Part shown: piece by piece, positions 8,422 to 16,013 of the stretch | How the letters are laid out: every line of letters starts with the position of its first letter | Numbering within the stretch: the stretch's first letter is position 1 | Assembly: GCA_020633435.1 (NCBI GenBank) | Contig: JACKDP010000001.1 | Location: forward strand, 1,550,001 to 1,614,000 | Source of the DNA: Myxococcales bacterium | Lineage (GTDB): Bacteria; Myxococcota_A; Bradymonadia; UBA7976; UBA1532 | Reading direction: 5' to 3' | Length of the DNA stretch: 64,000 nucleotides | The notes under the pieces: model-generated | What the model saw: only the letters and a program-made list of their open reading frames with translations | What the model was told of the DNA's origin: nothing | Databases searched by the model: none | Program-made: the position numbers and the translations under genes

Positions 8422-10307
8422 CCGAGTCCCGGGCGTCCCGGGCCGCCGTGGGCTTCGCGCTCGAGGTCCCGGCGCTGCTGCTCGCCATGCAGGGGGGCTC
8501 GGGCCGCGTCCTGGGCATCGCCTTCGCCATCGGCGCGGTGCTGGCGGCCCGCTTCGGCGGCCGCGGCGCGCCCCCCGGCCCCCTGACGGCCCTCGGCCTG
8601 CACGTCGCGGGCGTCGCCGCGACGCTGTACGTCGCCCTCATGGTGCTGCCCGGCCGGCCGGGCTTCGGCGCCCTCTGGACGCTCGGCTTCCTGGGCTTCG
8701 CCCTGCCCCGCTTCGCGCAGCCCCTCACGGCCCGCAGCCGGACGGGCATCCTGGCCTCGGCCATGCTCGCGCTGATGGGCCTGGGCCGGGCCACGACGCG
8801 CGTCGAGTTCGGCATCGCCACGGCCGCCTGCCTGGCCGCCCTCGTCGTCGCCCTGATGACCGCCGACCGCGGCGCCCCGGCCCTGCTGCGCCACCGCCGC
8901 GGGGCCCTGCTGCCCCTCGGCGCCGCCTTCGCCTTCGCGGGCCTCGTCATGGTGGGCCTGGGGGTCGGCCTCCCCGCCGCCGAGCCCGCCGTCAGCCGCG
9001 CCCTCAGCCCCCTCTTCGCCCAGGACCAGGCCCGCTCGGCCTTCGGCGACGGCGACATCACCCTCGGCCACGTCCGCGAGATCGTCACCTCCGACACCGT
9101 CGTCCTGCGGGTGCACGGCCCCCTCGACTACCTGCGCGGGCAGGTCTACGCCGACTACTACCGGGGCCGCTGGCGCCGCCGCCCCACGCCGGCGGAGGGC
9201 CGCCCGCGCGCCGGCGCCGACGGTCACCTGGTGGTCGACGCGGCGCACGGGGGCCCCCCCATCACCATCGAGGCCGAGCCTGAGGCCGGGATGGCCCTGT
9301 TCGCCCCGCTGGGCCTGCGATCGGTGGACGGCGCGCCCGAGGGCGCCTGGGTCGACGACTACGGCATCGCCCACGTCCCCCAGCCGCTGCGCACGGAGCC
9401 GCGGGTGTTCTCGGTGCGCACCGCCGAGGAGCCCCCGCCGCCCCTGGCCCCGCCCGGCGACCACGATCTGGGCCTGCCCATGGGGGGCACCGAGCGGTTC
9501 GGCCGCCTGGCGCGCCAGTGGACGGCGGGGGCCGAGGCGCCCCTCGAGCAGGTGGAGGCCCTGCGCCGGGGCCTGCGGCGCGGGTTCACGTACAGCTTGG
9601 AGCTGGACGCGGTGCCCGACGGCGAGGATCCCATCCTCTTCTTCCTCACGACCTCCCGCCGCGGCCACTGCGAGCTCTTCGCCAGCGCCTTCGTGCTGCT
9701 GGCCCGCTCGCTGGGCCTGCCCGCGCGGCTCGTCTCGGGGTTCCGCGTCTTCGAGCACAACGTGCCGGGGGGCTGGTACGTGGTGCGCCAGCGCGACGCC
9801 CACGCCTGGGTCGAGGTCTGGCTGGACGGGGCGTGGCGGACGGTGGATCCCACCCCGCCCGGCGCCCTGGAGGGGGAGCGGGCCGGCAGCCTCGACGGCC
9901 TCGGGGCGCGCTGGGACCAGCTCAAGCGCTGGATTCGCAAGGGGGCGGAACGACTGGCGAACCTGACCGCCGTGGAGCTGCTGGCCATCCTCGCGGCCAT
10001 CGCCGGGCTCATCGGCCTGCTGGTGCTGCTGCGCCGCCGGCGGGAGCGGCGCGCGGCGGTGGTGGGGCCGCCGCCGGCCTGGCCCCCGCTCGCCCGCCTG
10101 GAGGCCCGCCTGCAAGGGCGGCTGCCCCGGCCCCCCCACGAGACGCTGGCCCGCTACGCCACCCGCCTGCGCGGCGCCGGCCACGCCGACGCGGCGGGCC
10201 TGGTCGACGAGGTGGCCGCGCTCCTCTACGGCGGCCAGGGGGACGCCGCCGCCGTCGAGGCCGCCATCGAGCGCTGGCTGGCCGGCGGCGTCAGGGATCC
10301 CGGATGA
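8406..10307 (+). CDS. TgpA-like membrane transglutaminase (DUF3488 / transglutaminase core / DUF4129-like)
   Basis: The protein is about 633 aa. I chose the TTG at 8406: it has GGGGAG 5 nt upstream, lies inside the end of the DUF58 gene, and is followed directly by the hydrophobic region. The frame upstream is only a shadow of the DUF58 gene. Residues about 15-200 are a multi-pass DUF3488-type membrane region. The transglutaminase core carries the catalytic triad Cys (GHCELF, about 421), His (RDAHAWVEVW, about 466) and Asp (VDPTPPG, about 481). A further membrane helix (about 525-545) and a DUF4129-like tail follow. TgpA of Pseudomonas is an essential-type envelope enzyme; the substrate here is unknown. 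Confidence 0.93.
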   Translation: MAAALTESRASRAAVGFALEVPALLLAMQGGSGRVLGIAFAIGAVLAARFGGRGAPPGPLTALGLHVAGVAATLYVALMVLPGRPGFGALWTLGFLGFALPRFAQPLTARSRTGILASAMLALMGLGRATTRVEFGIATAACLAALVVALMTADRGAPALLRHRRGALLPLGAAFAFAGLVMVGLGVGLPAAEPAVSRALSPLFAQDQARSAFGDGDITLGHVREIVTSDTVVLRVHGPLDYLRGQVYADYYRGRWRRRPTPAEGRPRAGADGHLVVDAAHGGPPITIEAEPEAGMALFAPLGLRSVDGAPEGAWVDDYGIAHVPQPLRTEPRVFSVRTAEEPPPPLAPPGDHDLGLPMGGTERFGRLARQWTAGAEAPLEQVEALRRGLRRGFTYSLELDAVPDGEDPILFFLTTSRRGHCELFASAFVLLARSLGLPARLVSGFRVFEHNVPGGWYVVRQRDAHAWVEVWLDGAWRTVDPTPPGALEGERAGSLDGLGARWDQLKRWIRKGAERLANLTAVELLAILAAIAGLIGLLVLLRRRRERRAAVVGPPPAWPPLARLEARLQGRLPRPPHETLARYATRLRGAGHADAAGLVDEVAALLYGGQGDAAAVEAAIERWLAGGVRDPG

Positions 10308-11130
10308 CGGGGTGGCAGCGGTGCCGGGCGGCGCTGCGCTCCCGACGCCAGGCCGGCAGCTCGAAGTAGTCCGAAAGCCGCTCATCCAGGGGCAGGAGCT
10401 GCTCCCGGGCCAGCCAGCGGATGGGCGCCCCCGTGAGGGCGTCCACCACGCGCCCCTCCTCCATCGCCCAGGCCACCTCCGCGAGCGAGCGCGTCTGCAG
10501 CAGGGCCGAGAGGGCCTCGAACGTCCCCTCCCACGCCGGATCGATGAAGTGGGTGCGCTCTCGGTACAAGACGGCGTTGTGGAAGCGCTCGGGCGTCTCC
10601 ACCAGGCCGTGCAGGCCCAGGCGCCGGGCGCAGATGACCAGGATGAGGAAGACCTCCACCCCCACGCCGCTGCCGGGCTGGAGCTGGCCGGGCAGGCGGG
10701 GCCGCTCCGCCGTGAACTGCCCCCGCGGCTCGCTCAGGTGCAGCCAGTCCACCACCAGCAGCTCGGGCAGGAACCGCCGCTGGAGCTCGGCGATGCAGGG
10801 GTCGGTGGCCCCGCGGGCCCGGCGCAGGCGGCACTCGCAGATGACGTCGCCGTCGGCCCGGACGCGCAGGCCATGGTGGTAGGGCTGCAGATCGAACTCG
10901 ACCTCGAAGCCCACGTAGCCGCGGCCTCGCAGCGTCTCGAGGATGCCGTAGGTCTCCAGCGCGGTGTGCACGCCCTCCCGGGTGTAGAAGCCCAGGAGCC
11001 GATCATCCCCGCGGCCGAAGCGCGCCAGGGCGCCCTCCAGGTCGTCCCCGCTCAGCACCTCGTCGGGCAGCGACGCGGCGATGCGCTGGAAGCGCGCCTC
11101 CAGCGTCTCGTGCTCGGTGGTCGGCATCAT
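10291..11130 (-). CDS. Conserved-looking hypothetical protein
   Basis: The protein is about 279 aa. The frame is open to 11169, but the tandem ATGs at 11130/11127 are preferred because the ATG at 11169 has no ribosome site. I do not recognise a family. The composition is that of a normal cytosolic protein: no signal peptide and no membrane segment. A notable cluster is ICECRLRRARGATDPCIAELQ (about 108-130). The region after it is rich in Trp/His/Tyr with several polar, possibly catalytic residues (FHNAVLYRERTHFIDPAW). The 3' end overlaps the convergent transglutaminase gene by 17 nt, which argues that the gene is real and its end conserved. I give no function. Confidence 0.72.
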   Translation of the reverse strand: MMPTTEHETLEARFQRIAASLPDEVLSGDDLEGALARFGRGDDRLLGFYTREGVHTALETYGILETLRGRGYVGFEVEFDLQPYHHGLRVRADGDVICECRLRRARGATDPCIAELQRRFLPELLVVDWLHLSEPRGQFTAERPRLPGQLQPGSGVGVEVFLILVICARRLGLHGLVETPERFHNAVLYRERTHFIDPAWEGTFEALSALLQTRSLAEVAWAMEEGRVVDALTGAPIRWLAREQLLPLDERLSDYFELPAWRRERSAARHRCHPVIRDP

Positions 11131-11207
11131 CCCCCGCCCCTGGCGACCAGCGGGGCCGCCCAGGGGCATGGTAGCGGCTCACGCGAGCCGGGGGCACCCC
11201 GCCGGGA

Positions 11208-14200
11208 TCAGCGGCTCGTCCAGATGACGCGCTCCCAGTCGCGGGCGCCGTTGAGGCCGGTGCGGGCGCCGCACCGGTAGCCGCCGTTCAGGCGCCCGCC
11301 GCCCGTGTGCCAGCAGAGCCGCTGCTCCGCCTGCACGTTGGCCGTGTCGCACGAGTTGCGGGAGACCCCGGTGCCCGGCGCCACGAAGCCGATGGAGTAG
11401 CCCTGGCTGAAGTACCAGGACACCCCGTTGTGATCATTGAGGTTGTTGTTCTGGTCGCCGGTGTTGCGGAAGACGGTGTCCCGCTCGCCCATGGCCAGGA
11501 GCTGCCAGTTGGGCTGGCCCACCTGGCGGCAGCCGTACATCACGTACTCACCATCGCAGGCGGCCAGGATGTTGTTGATGACCGCCGCGCTCTCGGCGTA
11601 GAGGTCGCGGTGGCAGACCTCCCAGCCGCCCAGATCGGCGTCGGGCACGTTCTGGCGGATGCCCTCGAAGGCGAACAGCCCGCCGCAGAAGCCGCGGATG
11701 CACTCCACGCCGTCGGCGCAGGCGCGGCCGCAGACGCCGCAGTTGGCCTCGTCGTTCTGCAGGTCGAGGCACTCGCCCCCGCAGATGCCGTAGCCCGCCT
11801 GCTCGCACTGGTCGCCCCGCGCCGCGCAGCCGTCGTCGTCGGGCCAGTCCACGGAGCCATCGCCGTCGTCGTCGCGCCCGTTGGCGCAGAACGGCGGGTC
11901 GACCGGATCGGCCTCGTCGTTGTCGCGGGCGTCGGTGCAGCCCACGTCGGCCAGGTCCACCACGCCATCGTCGTCGTTGTCGATGCCGTCCGCGCAGCGC
12001 GCCAGCACGGGGCCCTGCTGCAGCTCGGTGTTGTCGGCGGCGAAGCGGCAGCCCGGGTCATCGGGCCAGTCGATGCGGCCGTTGCCATCGTCGTCGCGAC
12101 CGTTGGCGCACTGCGGCTGGAAGGCCGGATCAGCCTCGTCGCCGTCGGCGGCCGAGGTGCAGCCCGGATCCCGCGGGAAGTCCACGCGGCCGTCGCCGTC
12201 GTCGTCGACGCGGTTGCTGCAGACCGGGCGCGGATCGGGATCCGTCTCGCTCTGGTCGCCGGCCGCCTCGCAGCCCGGATCGAACGGGTAGTCCACCAGG
12301 CCATCGCGGTCGTTGTCGGCCTGGTCGGCGCAGGCCGGGGCCTGGTCGTCGTCGGCCTCGGACAGGTCACCCGCCGCGGCGCAGCCCGGGTCCAGCGGGT
12401 AGTCGGCCAGGCCGTCCATGTCGTCGTCGATGCGGTTGCCGCACTGCGGCGCGGGCCGGGGCAGGACCTCGTCGTCATCCGCCGCCGAGGAGCAGCCGGT
12501 GTCGGCCGGGTAGTCCACCAGATCGTCCTCGTCGTCGTCGCGGCCGTTCGAGCACGCGGGCTGGACCATGGGGTCGCCCTCGTCCTGATCGCCGCGGCCG
12601 AAGCAGCCGGGATCCGTCGGGTAGTCGATGAGGCCGTCGCCGTCGTCATCGAGGCCGTTGGAGCACGCGAACGGCCCCATCTCCTCGACCTCGTTCTCGT
12701 CGTCGGGGGACTCGCAGCCCGGATCCTCGCCGTCCACGAAGCCGTCGCCGTCGTTGTCGAAGGCGTCGCTGCAGCCGGCCGGCAGGCGCTCCACCTCGAC
12801 GGACAGCCGGAAGGGGCCGCCCAGGCCGAACGCGTTGTCGACGATCACGTAGTAGTCGCCGGGCGCCGCCCGATCGATCTCCACCCGCCCGCCGCCCGGG
12901 CCCCCGCGGGGATCCACGGCCAGGGGCGCGCAGCCGCGCTCCGCCTGGAGCTGGGTGCAGTCCCCCGCCCGCACATAGAGCAGGGTGTTCATGATGGTCT
13001 CTTCGTGGTCGATGCTGAACGTCAGGTTGGCGTTGTGGCGCAGCGCGTAGCGGTAGATGCGCTCCGGCGCCGCCTGGCCCCCGCACGACCCGTTGAGGTT
13101 GTTGCTGCCCTCGCTGGAGTCGCCCAGGACCGTCCCGATATCCACAGGGAAATCAAGCACCTGCACGCCCTGGCCGCAGACGTCCACCTCGTCGTTGTCG
13201 GCCGCGGCGAAGCAGCCCACGTCCAGCGGGTAGTCCACCAGGCCGTCGCCGTCGTTGTCGTCGTCGTCGGCGCACTGGGGCAGCACGGCGGGATCCACCT
13301 CGGTGGTGTCGTCGGGCTCCTGGCAGCCGGGATCGGCCGGGTAGTCCACGCGGCCGTCGCCGTCGTCGTCGCGGCCGTTGCGGCACTCCGGGCGGGGCAC
13401 GGCGTTGATGGTCAGCACGAAGGCGCCGCTGGCCCCCGTCGCGCCGTCCACGAAGATGTAGTAGTCGCCCCGGGCCGGGTTCGGCACCACGAGCCGGTTG
13501 CCGGCCATGCCGTCGTCGAGGGGCTCGCGGTTGCAGGCCACCTCGGTGTCGCGGTCCAGGCAGTCACGGCGGACGTAGAGCACCGTCTCCACCGCGGTGT
13601 CGGGGTGCTCGGTGGTGATCTCCAGCGCCTCGATGGGCTCGTCGACGCGGTAGCCGAAGACCACCTCCGACGAGCCGCGGCCGCCGCAGGTGCCGTCGGC
13701 CTCGAAGGGCCCGCCGCCCGTGTTGCCGCGGAAGGCGCGCCCGCTCTCCAGGTCGACCACGTCGTAGGTCCCGCCGCAGCTCCCGAGCTCGGTGCCATCC
13801 GCCGCGCTGGCGCAGCCCGGATCGGCCGGGTAGTCGATGAGGCCGTCGCGGTCGTTGTCGCGCCCGTCGCTGCAGGCGGGCTGCACCGGCGGATCGCCCT
13901 CGTCGCCGTCGCCCACGCCCGCGCAGCCCGGATCGATCGGGTAGTCCGTCAGGCCGTCGCCGTCGTCGTCGGCGCCGTTGCCGCACTGGGGCGCCCGGGC
14001 GGGATCCTCCTCGTCGTCGTCGCCCGCCGCGCTGCAGCCGGGCTCCAGCGGGAAGTCGATGATGCCGTCGCCGTCGTTGTCGAGGCCGTCGGAGCAGACG
14101 GGCCGCTCCTCGGGGGTCTGCTCGCGGGGATCGGCCGCGCTGGTGCAGCCCGGATCCGCCAGGTCGACGCGCCCGTCCATGTCGTTGTCGATGCCGTCGG

Positions 14201-14771
14201 CGCACTGCGGCAGGGGGGGACCGTCCCCGCCCTCGTCGTCGTCGAACTCCGAGCCGCAGCCCGGATCCGCCGGGAAGTCCACGAAGCCATCGGCGTCGTT
14301 GTCCTGCCCGTCGGCGCAGGCCGGCTGCGCCGGATCATCGGACTCGTCGTTGTCGCGGGCGTTGGCGCAGCCGGGGTCGGCCAGGTCGGTGGCCCCGTCG
14401 TTGTCATCGTCCAGGCCGTTGTCGCACTGCGGCGGAGGCGGGTCATCCGACTCGTCGTCATCCGTCGCGTCGGCGCAGCCCGGATCCGCCAGGTCGGTGG
14501 CCCCGTCGCCGTCGTTGTCCTCCCCGTCGGCGCAGGCTGCCAGCGGAGGATCCGTCTCGTCCTCGTCCGAGGCCCCGCTGCAACCGGGGTCGTCGAGGTC
14601 TACCAGGCCGTCCCCGTCGTTGTCCCGGCCATCCTCACAGGCCGCCAGGATGTCCACGAGCCCCTGGTCCACCACCGGCCCGACCGTGACCGGGTCCTTG
14701 TCGCCATCATCGCAGCCCGCCAGCCACCCCACGGCCAGCAGACACGCCACCGCTGCTCTCAACGCGCGCAT
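11208..14771 (-). CDS. Giant repeat lipoprotein: 19 Asp-rich Cys repeats, two PPC-like inserts and a C-terminal globular domain
   Basis: The protein is 1187 aa. The ATG at 14771 follows a GGGAG site and gives a lipoprotein signal (MRALRAAVACLLAVGWLAGC, lipobox LAGC). From C45 there are 19 copies of a roughly 34-residue unit, C-[AS]-[DN]-G-x-D-[ND]-D-x-D-G-x-x-D-[YFL]-x-x-D-x-G-C. These are thrombospondin-type-3-like acidic loops likely to bind Ca2+, each with a Cys pair. After repeat 8 and again after repeat 10 there is a roughly 120-residue beta domain (ending GDYYIFVDGATGASGAFVLT and GDYYVIVDNAFGLGGPF) resembling prepeptidase C-terminal domains. A six-Cys segment (about 997-1026) precedes a 150-residue C-terminal domain shared with the lipoprotein at 49536-51452. 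It is probably an outer-membrane surface protein; its function is unknown. Confidence 0.9.
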   Translation of the reverse strand: MRALRAAVACLLAVGWLAGCDDGDKDPVTVGPVVDQGLVDILAACEDGRDNDGDGLVDLDDPGCSGASDEDETDPPLAACADGEDNDGDGATDLADPGCADATDDDESDDPPPPQCDNGLDDDNDGATDLADPGCANARDNDESDDPAQPACADGQDNDADGFVDFPADPGCGSEFDDDEGGDGPPLPQCADGIDNDMDGRVDLADPGCTSAADPREQTPEERPVCSDGLDNDGDGIIDFPLEPGCSAAGDDDEEDPARAPQCGNGADDDGDGLTDYPIDPGCAGVGDGDEGDPPVQPACSDGRDNDRDGLIDYPADPGCASAADGTELGSCGGTYDVVDLESGRAFRGNTGGGPFEADGTCGGRGSSEVVFGYRVDEPIEALEITTEHPDTAVETVLYVRRDCLDRDTEVACNREPLDDGMAGNRLVVPNPARGDYYIFVDGATGASGAFVLTINAVPRPECRNGRDDDGDGRVDYPADPGCQEPDDTTEVDPAVLPQCADDDDNDGDGLVDYPLDVGCFAAADNDEVDVCGQGVQVLDFPVDIGTVLGDSSEGSNNLNGSCGGQAAPERIYRYALRHNANLTFSIDHEETIMNTLLYVRAGDCTQLQAERGCAPLAVDPRGGPGGGRVEIDRAAPGDYYVIVDNAFGLGGPFRLSVEVERLPAGCSDAFDNDGDGFVDGEDPGCESPDDENEVEEMGPFACSNGLDDDGDGLIDYPTDPGCFGRGDQDEGDPMVQPACSNGRDDDEDDLVDYPADTGCSSAADDDEVLPRPAPQCGNRIDDDMDGLADYPLDPGCAAAGDLSEADDDQAPACADQADNDRDGLVDYPFDPGCEAAGDQSETDPDPRPVCSNRVDDDGDGRVDFPRDPGCTSAADGDEADPAFQPQCANGRDDDGNGRIDWPDDPGCRFAADNTELQQGPVLARCADGIDNDDDGVVDLADVGCTDARDNDEADPVDPPFCANGRDDDGDGSVDWPDDDGCAARGDQCEQAGYGICGGECLDLQNDEANCGVCGRACADGVECIRGFCGGLFAFEGIRQNVPDADLGGWEVCHRDLYAESAAVINNILAACDGEYVMYGCRQVGQPNWQLLAMGERDTVFRNTGDQNNNLNDHNGVSWYFSQGYSIGFVAPGTGVSRNSCDTANVQAEQRLCWHTGGGRLNGGYRCGARTGLNGARDWERVIWTSR
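11797..14640 (-). repeat. Coding repeat array: 19 units encoding Asp-rich Cys repeats, interrupted twice
   Basis: Within the lipoprotein gene, units of about 100-114 bp recur 19 times: eight, then an insert, two, an insert, then nine. Each unit encodes two cysteines and a DxDxDGxxDxxxDxGC core. The units diverge at the DNA level, so this is an old, selected array rather than a recent tandem expansion. Confidence 0.85.
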
Positions 14772-14797
14772 TCCCGTCTCCCTTTGCGATCGCAGGT

Positions 14798-14827
14798 AGT
14801 CTAGCCGCAGTGGGAGGCACCGCACAA
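14798..14827 (-). promoter_or_regulatory. Candidate sigma70-type promoter for the repeat lipoprotein gene
   Basis: Read on the minus strand, TTGTGC (14827-14822) is separated by 18 nt from TAGACT (14803-14798), 27 nt before the ATG at 14771. Both hexamers match the consensus only partly, so this is a weak inference. Confidence 0.3.
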
Positions 14828-14950
14828 AGGCAGGCCGGCCAGGACGGTCACCTGACGGGAACAATGCCGCCGAGGGGGCGGTTTCTCCGCGCGCGAGGGT
14901 GTTCCAGGCGGAAAATCGCGGGGGCCCCCCTGGCACAACGCCTCACCGTG

Positions 14951-14974
14951 CTTAGGGGACCGCGGTCCCGTAAG
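14951..14974. promoter_or_regulatory. 24-bp near-perfect palindrome upstream of the ABC operon
   Basis: The core GGGACCGCGGTCCC is a perfect 14-bp palindrome. The flanking CTTA/TAAG arms extend the symmetry to 11 of 12 base pairs. It sits about 95 nt before the ABC ATPase start, inside the 297-bp divergent spacer. It could be a repressor/activator operator; a cruciform or transcript hairpin is also possible, but no T-tract follows it. Confidence 0.45.
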
Positions 14975-15068
14975 CCGGCGCATCGACGCTGGCCCTGGGG
15001 GGAGCTTCCGAAGCAGACCGCGTCATGCATGGCCGCCACCCGCGGCCAAGGCCATTGTGGAGACAGCG

Positions 15069-16013
15069 ATGATCTCGGTTCAGAGTCTGGAGAAGCGCTA
15101 CGGCAGCGTCCGTGCGGTCTCCGACGTATCGTTCGAGGTCGCGCGCGGGGAGATCGTCGGCTTGCTGGGCCATAACGGCGCCGGCAAGACCACGGTCATG
15201 AAGATCATGACCGGCTTCCTCGAGCCGACCCGAGGTACCATCACCGTCGGCGGGGTCGACGTGCGGCAGGACCGCATCGGCGTCCAGCGCCAGATCGGCT
15301 ACCTGCCGGAGAGCGCGCCCCTGTACCCCGAGATGCTGGTGCAGGAGTACCTGATGATGATGGCGGAGCTGCGCGGCATCCCGGCCGAGAAGCGCCGCGC
15401 CGCCCTCTCCGACGCGGTGCGGGCCACCGGCCTCGAGGGCTGGCTGACCCGACCCATCCACACCCTGTCGAAGGGCTATCGGCAGCGCACGGGGCTGGCC
15501 GGGGCCATCCTGCACAAGCCCGAGGTGCTCGTCCTGGACGAGCCCACCAACGGCCTGGATCCGGTGCAGATCATCGAGATCCGCAACCTCATCCGCCGCC
15601 TGGCCCAGGACACGACCATCATCTTGTCGACGCACATCCTCTCGGAGATCGAGGCGGTGTGCAGCCGGGTGGTCATCCTCATCGACGGCCACCTGGCGGC
15701 CAACAACACCCTGGCCGAGCTGCTCTCCACCGATGTGGTGCGGCTCGCCGTGGCCGCGGGCACCGCCGGGGTGGCCGAGAAGCTGACCGCCCTGCCCGGC
15801 GTGCTGGAGGTGCGCCCGATGGATGGCGCCGGCGGCCTGGACCGCTACCGCGTGAAGGTGGAGAGCCCCGCCGTGGCGCCGGCCATCGTGAAGGCGGCCA
15901 CCGGCGCCGGCTGGACGGTGAGCGAGGTCGCCCCGGCCACGCCGAGCCTGGAGCAGGTCTTCCGGGATCTCATGGCCGACCATGTGTCGCGGGCGCGGGG
16001 GAAGGCCGCATGA
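15069..16013 (+). CDS. ABC transporter ATP-binding protein (GldA/NosF-like ABC-2 type)
   Basis: The protein is about 314 aa. The ATG at 15069 follows TGGAG with a 6-nt spacer; a GTG 12 nt upstream is a possible alternative. Walker A is GHNGAGKTT at about 34-42. The signature region has the unusual sequence LSKGYRQRTGLAGA, the Walker B is VLVLDEPTNGLDP, and the H-loop is in STHILSE. The C-terminal 90 residues are a small regulatory domain. This type of ATPase pairs with GldF/GldG membrane subunits, which were described for gliding motility in Bacteroidota but are widespread elsewhere in copper, gliding or unknown export systems. The stop overlaps the next start (ATGA). Confidence 0.93.
   Translation: MISVQSLEKRYGSVRAVSDVSFEVARGEIVGLLGHNGAGKTTVMKIMTGFLEPTRGTITVGGVDVRQDRIGVQRQIGYLPESAPLYPEMLVQEYLMMMAELRGIPAEKRRAALSDAVRATGLEGWLTRPIHTLSKGYRQRTGLAGAILHKPEVLVLDEPTNGLDPVQIIEIRNLIRRLAQDTTIILSTHILSEIEAVCSRVVILIDGHLAANNTLAELLSTDVVRLAVAAGTAGVAEKLTALPGVLEVRPMDGAGGLDRYRVKVESPAVAPAIVKAATGAGWTVSEVAPATPSLEQVFRDLMADHVSRARGKAA

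Noticed and set aside
11797..14640. Repeated DNA resembling a CRISPR array
   Set aside because: Units are diverged, longer than CRISPR repeats, lack unique spacers and encode a continuous protein.
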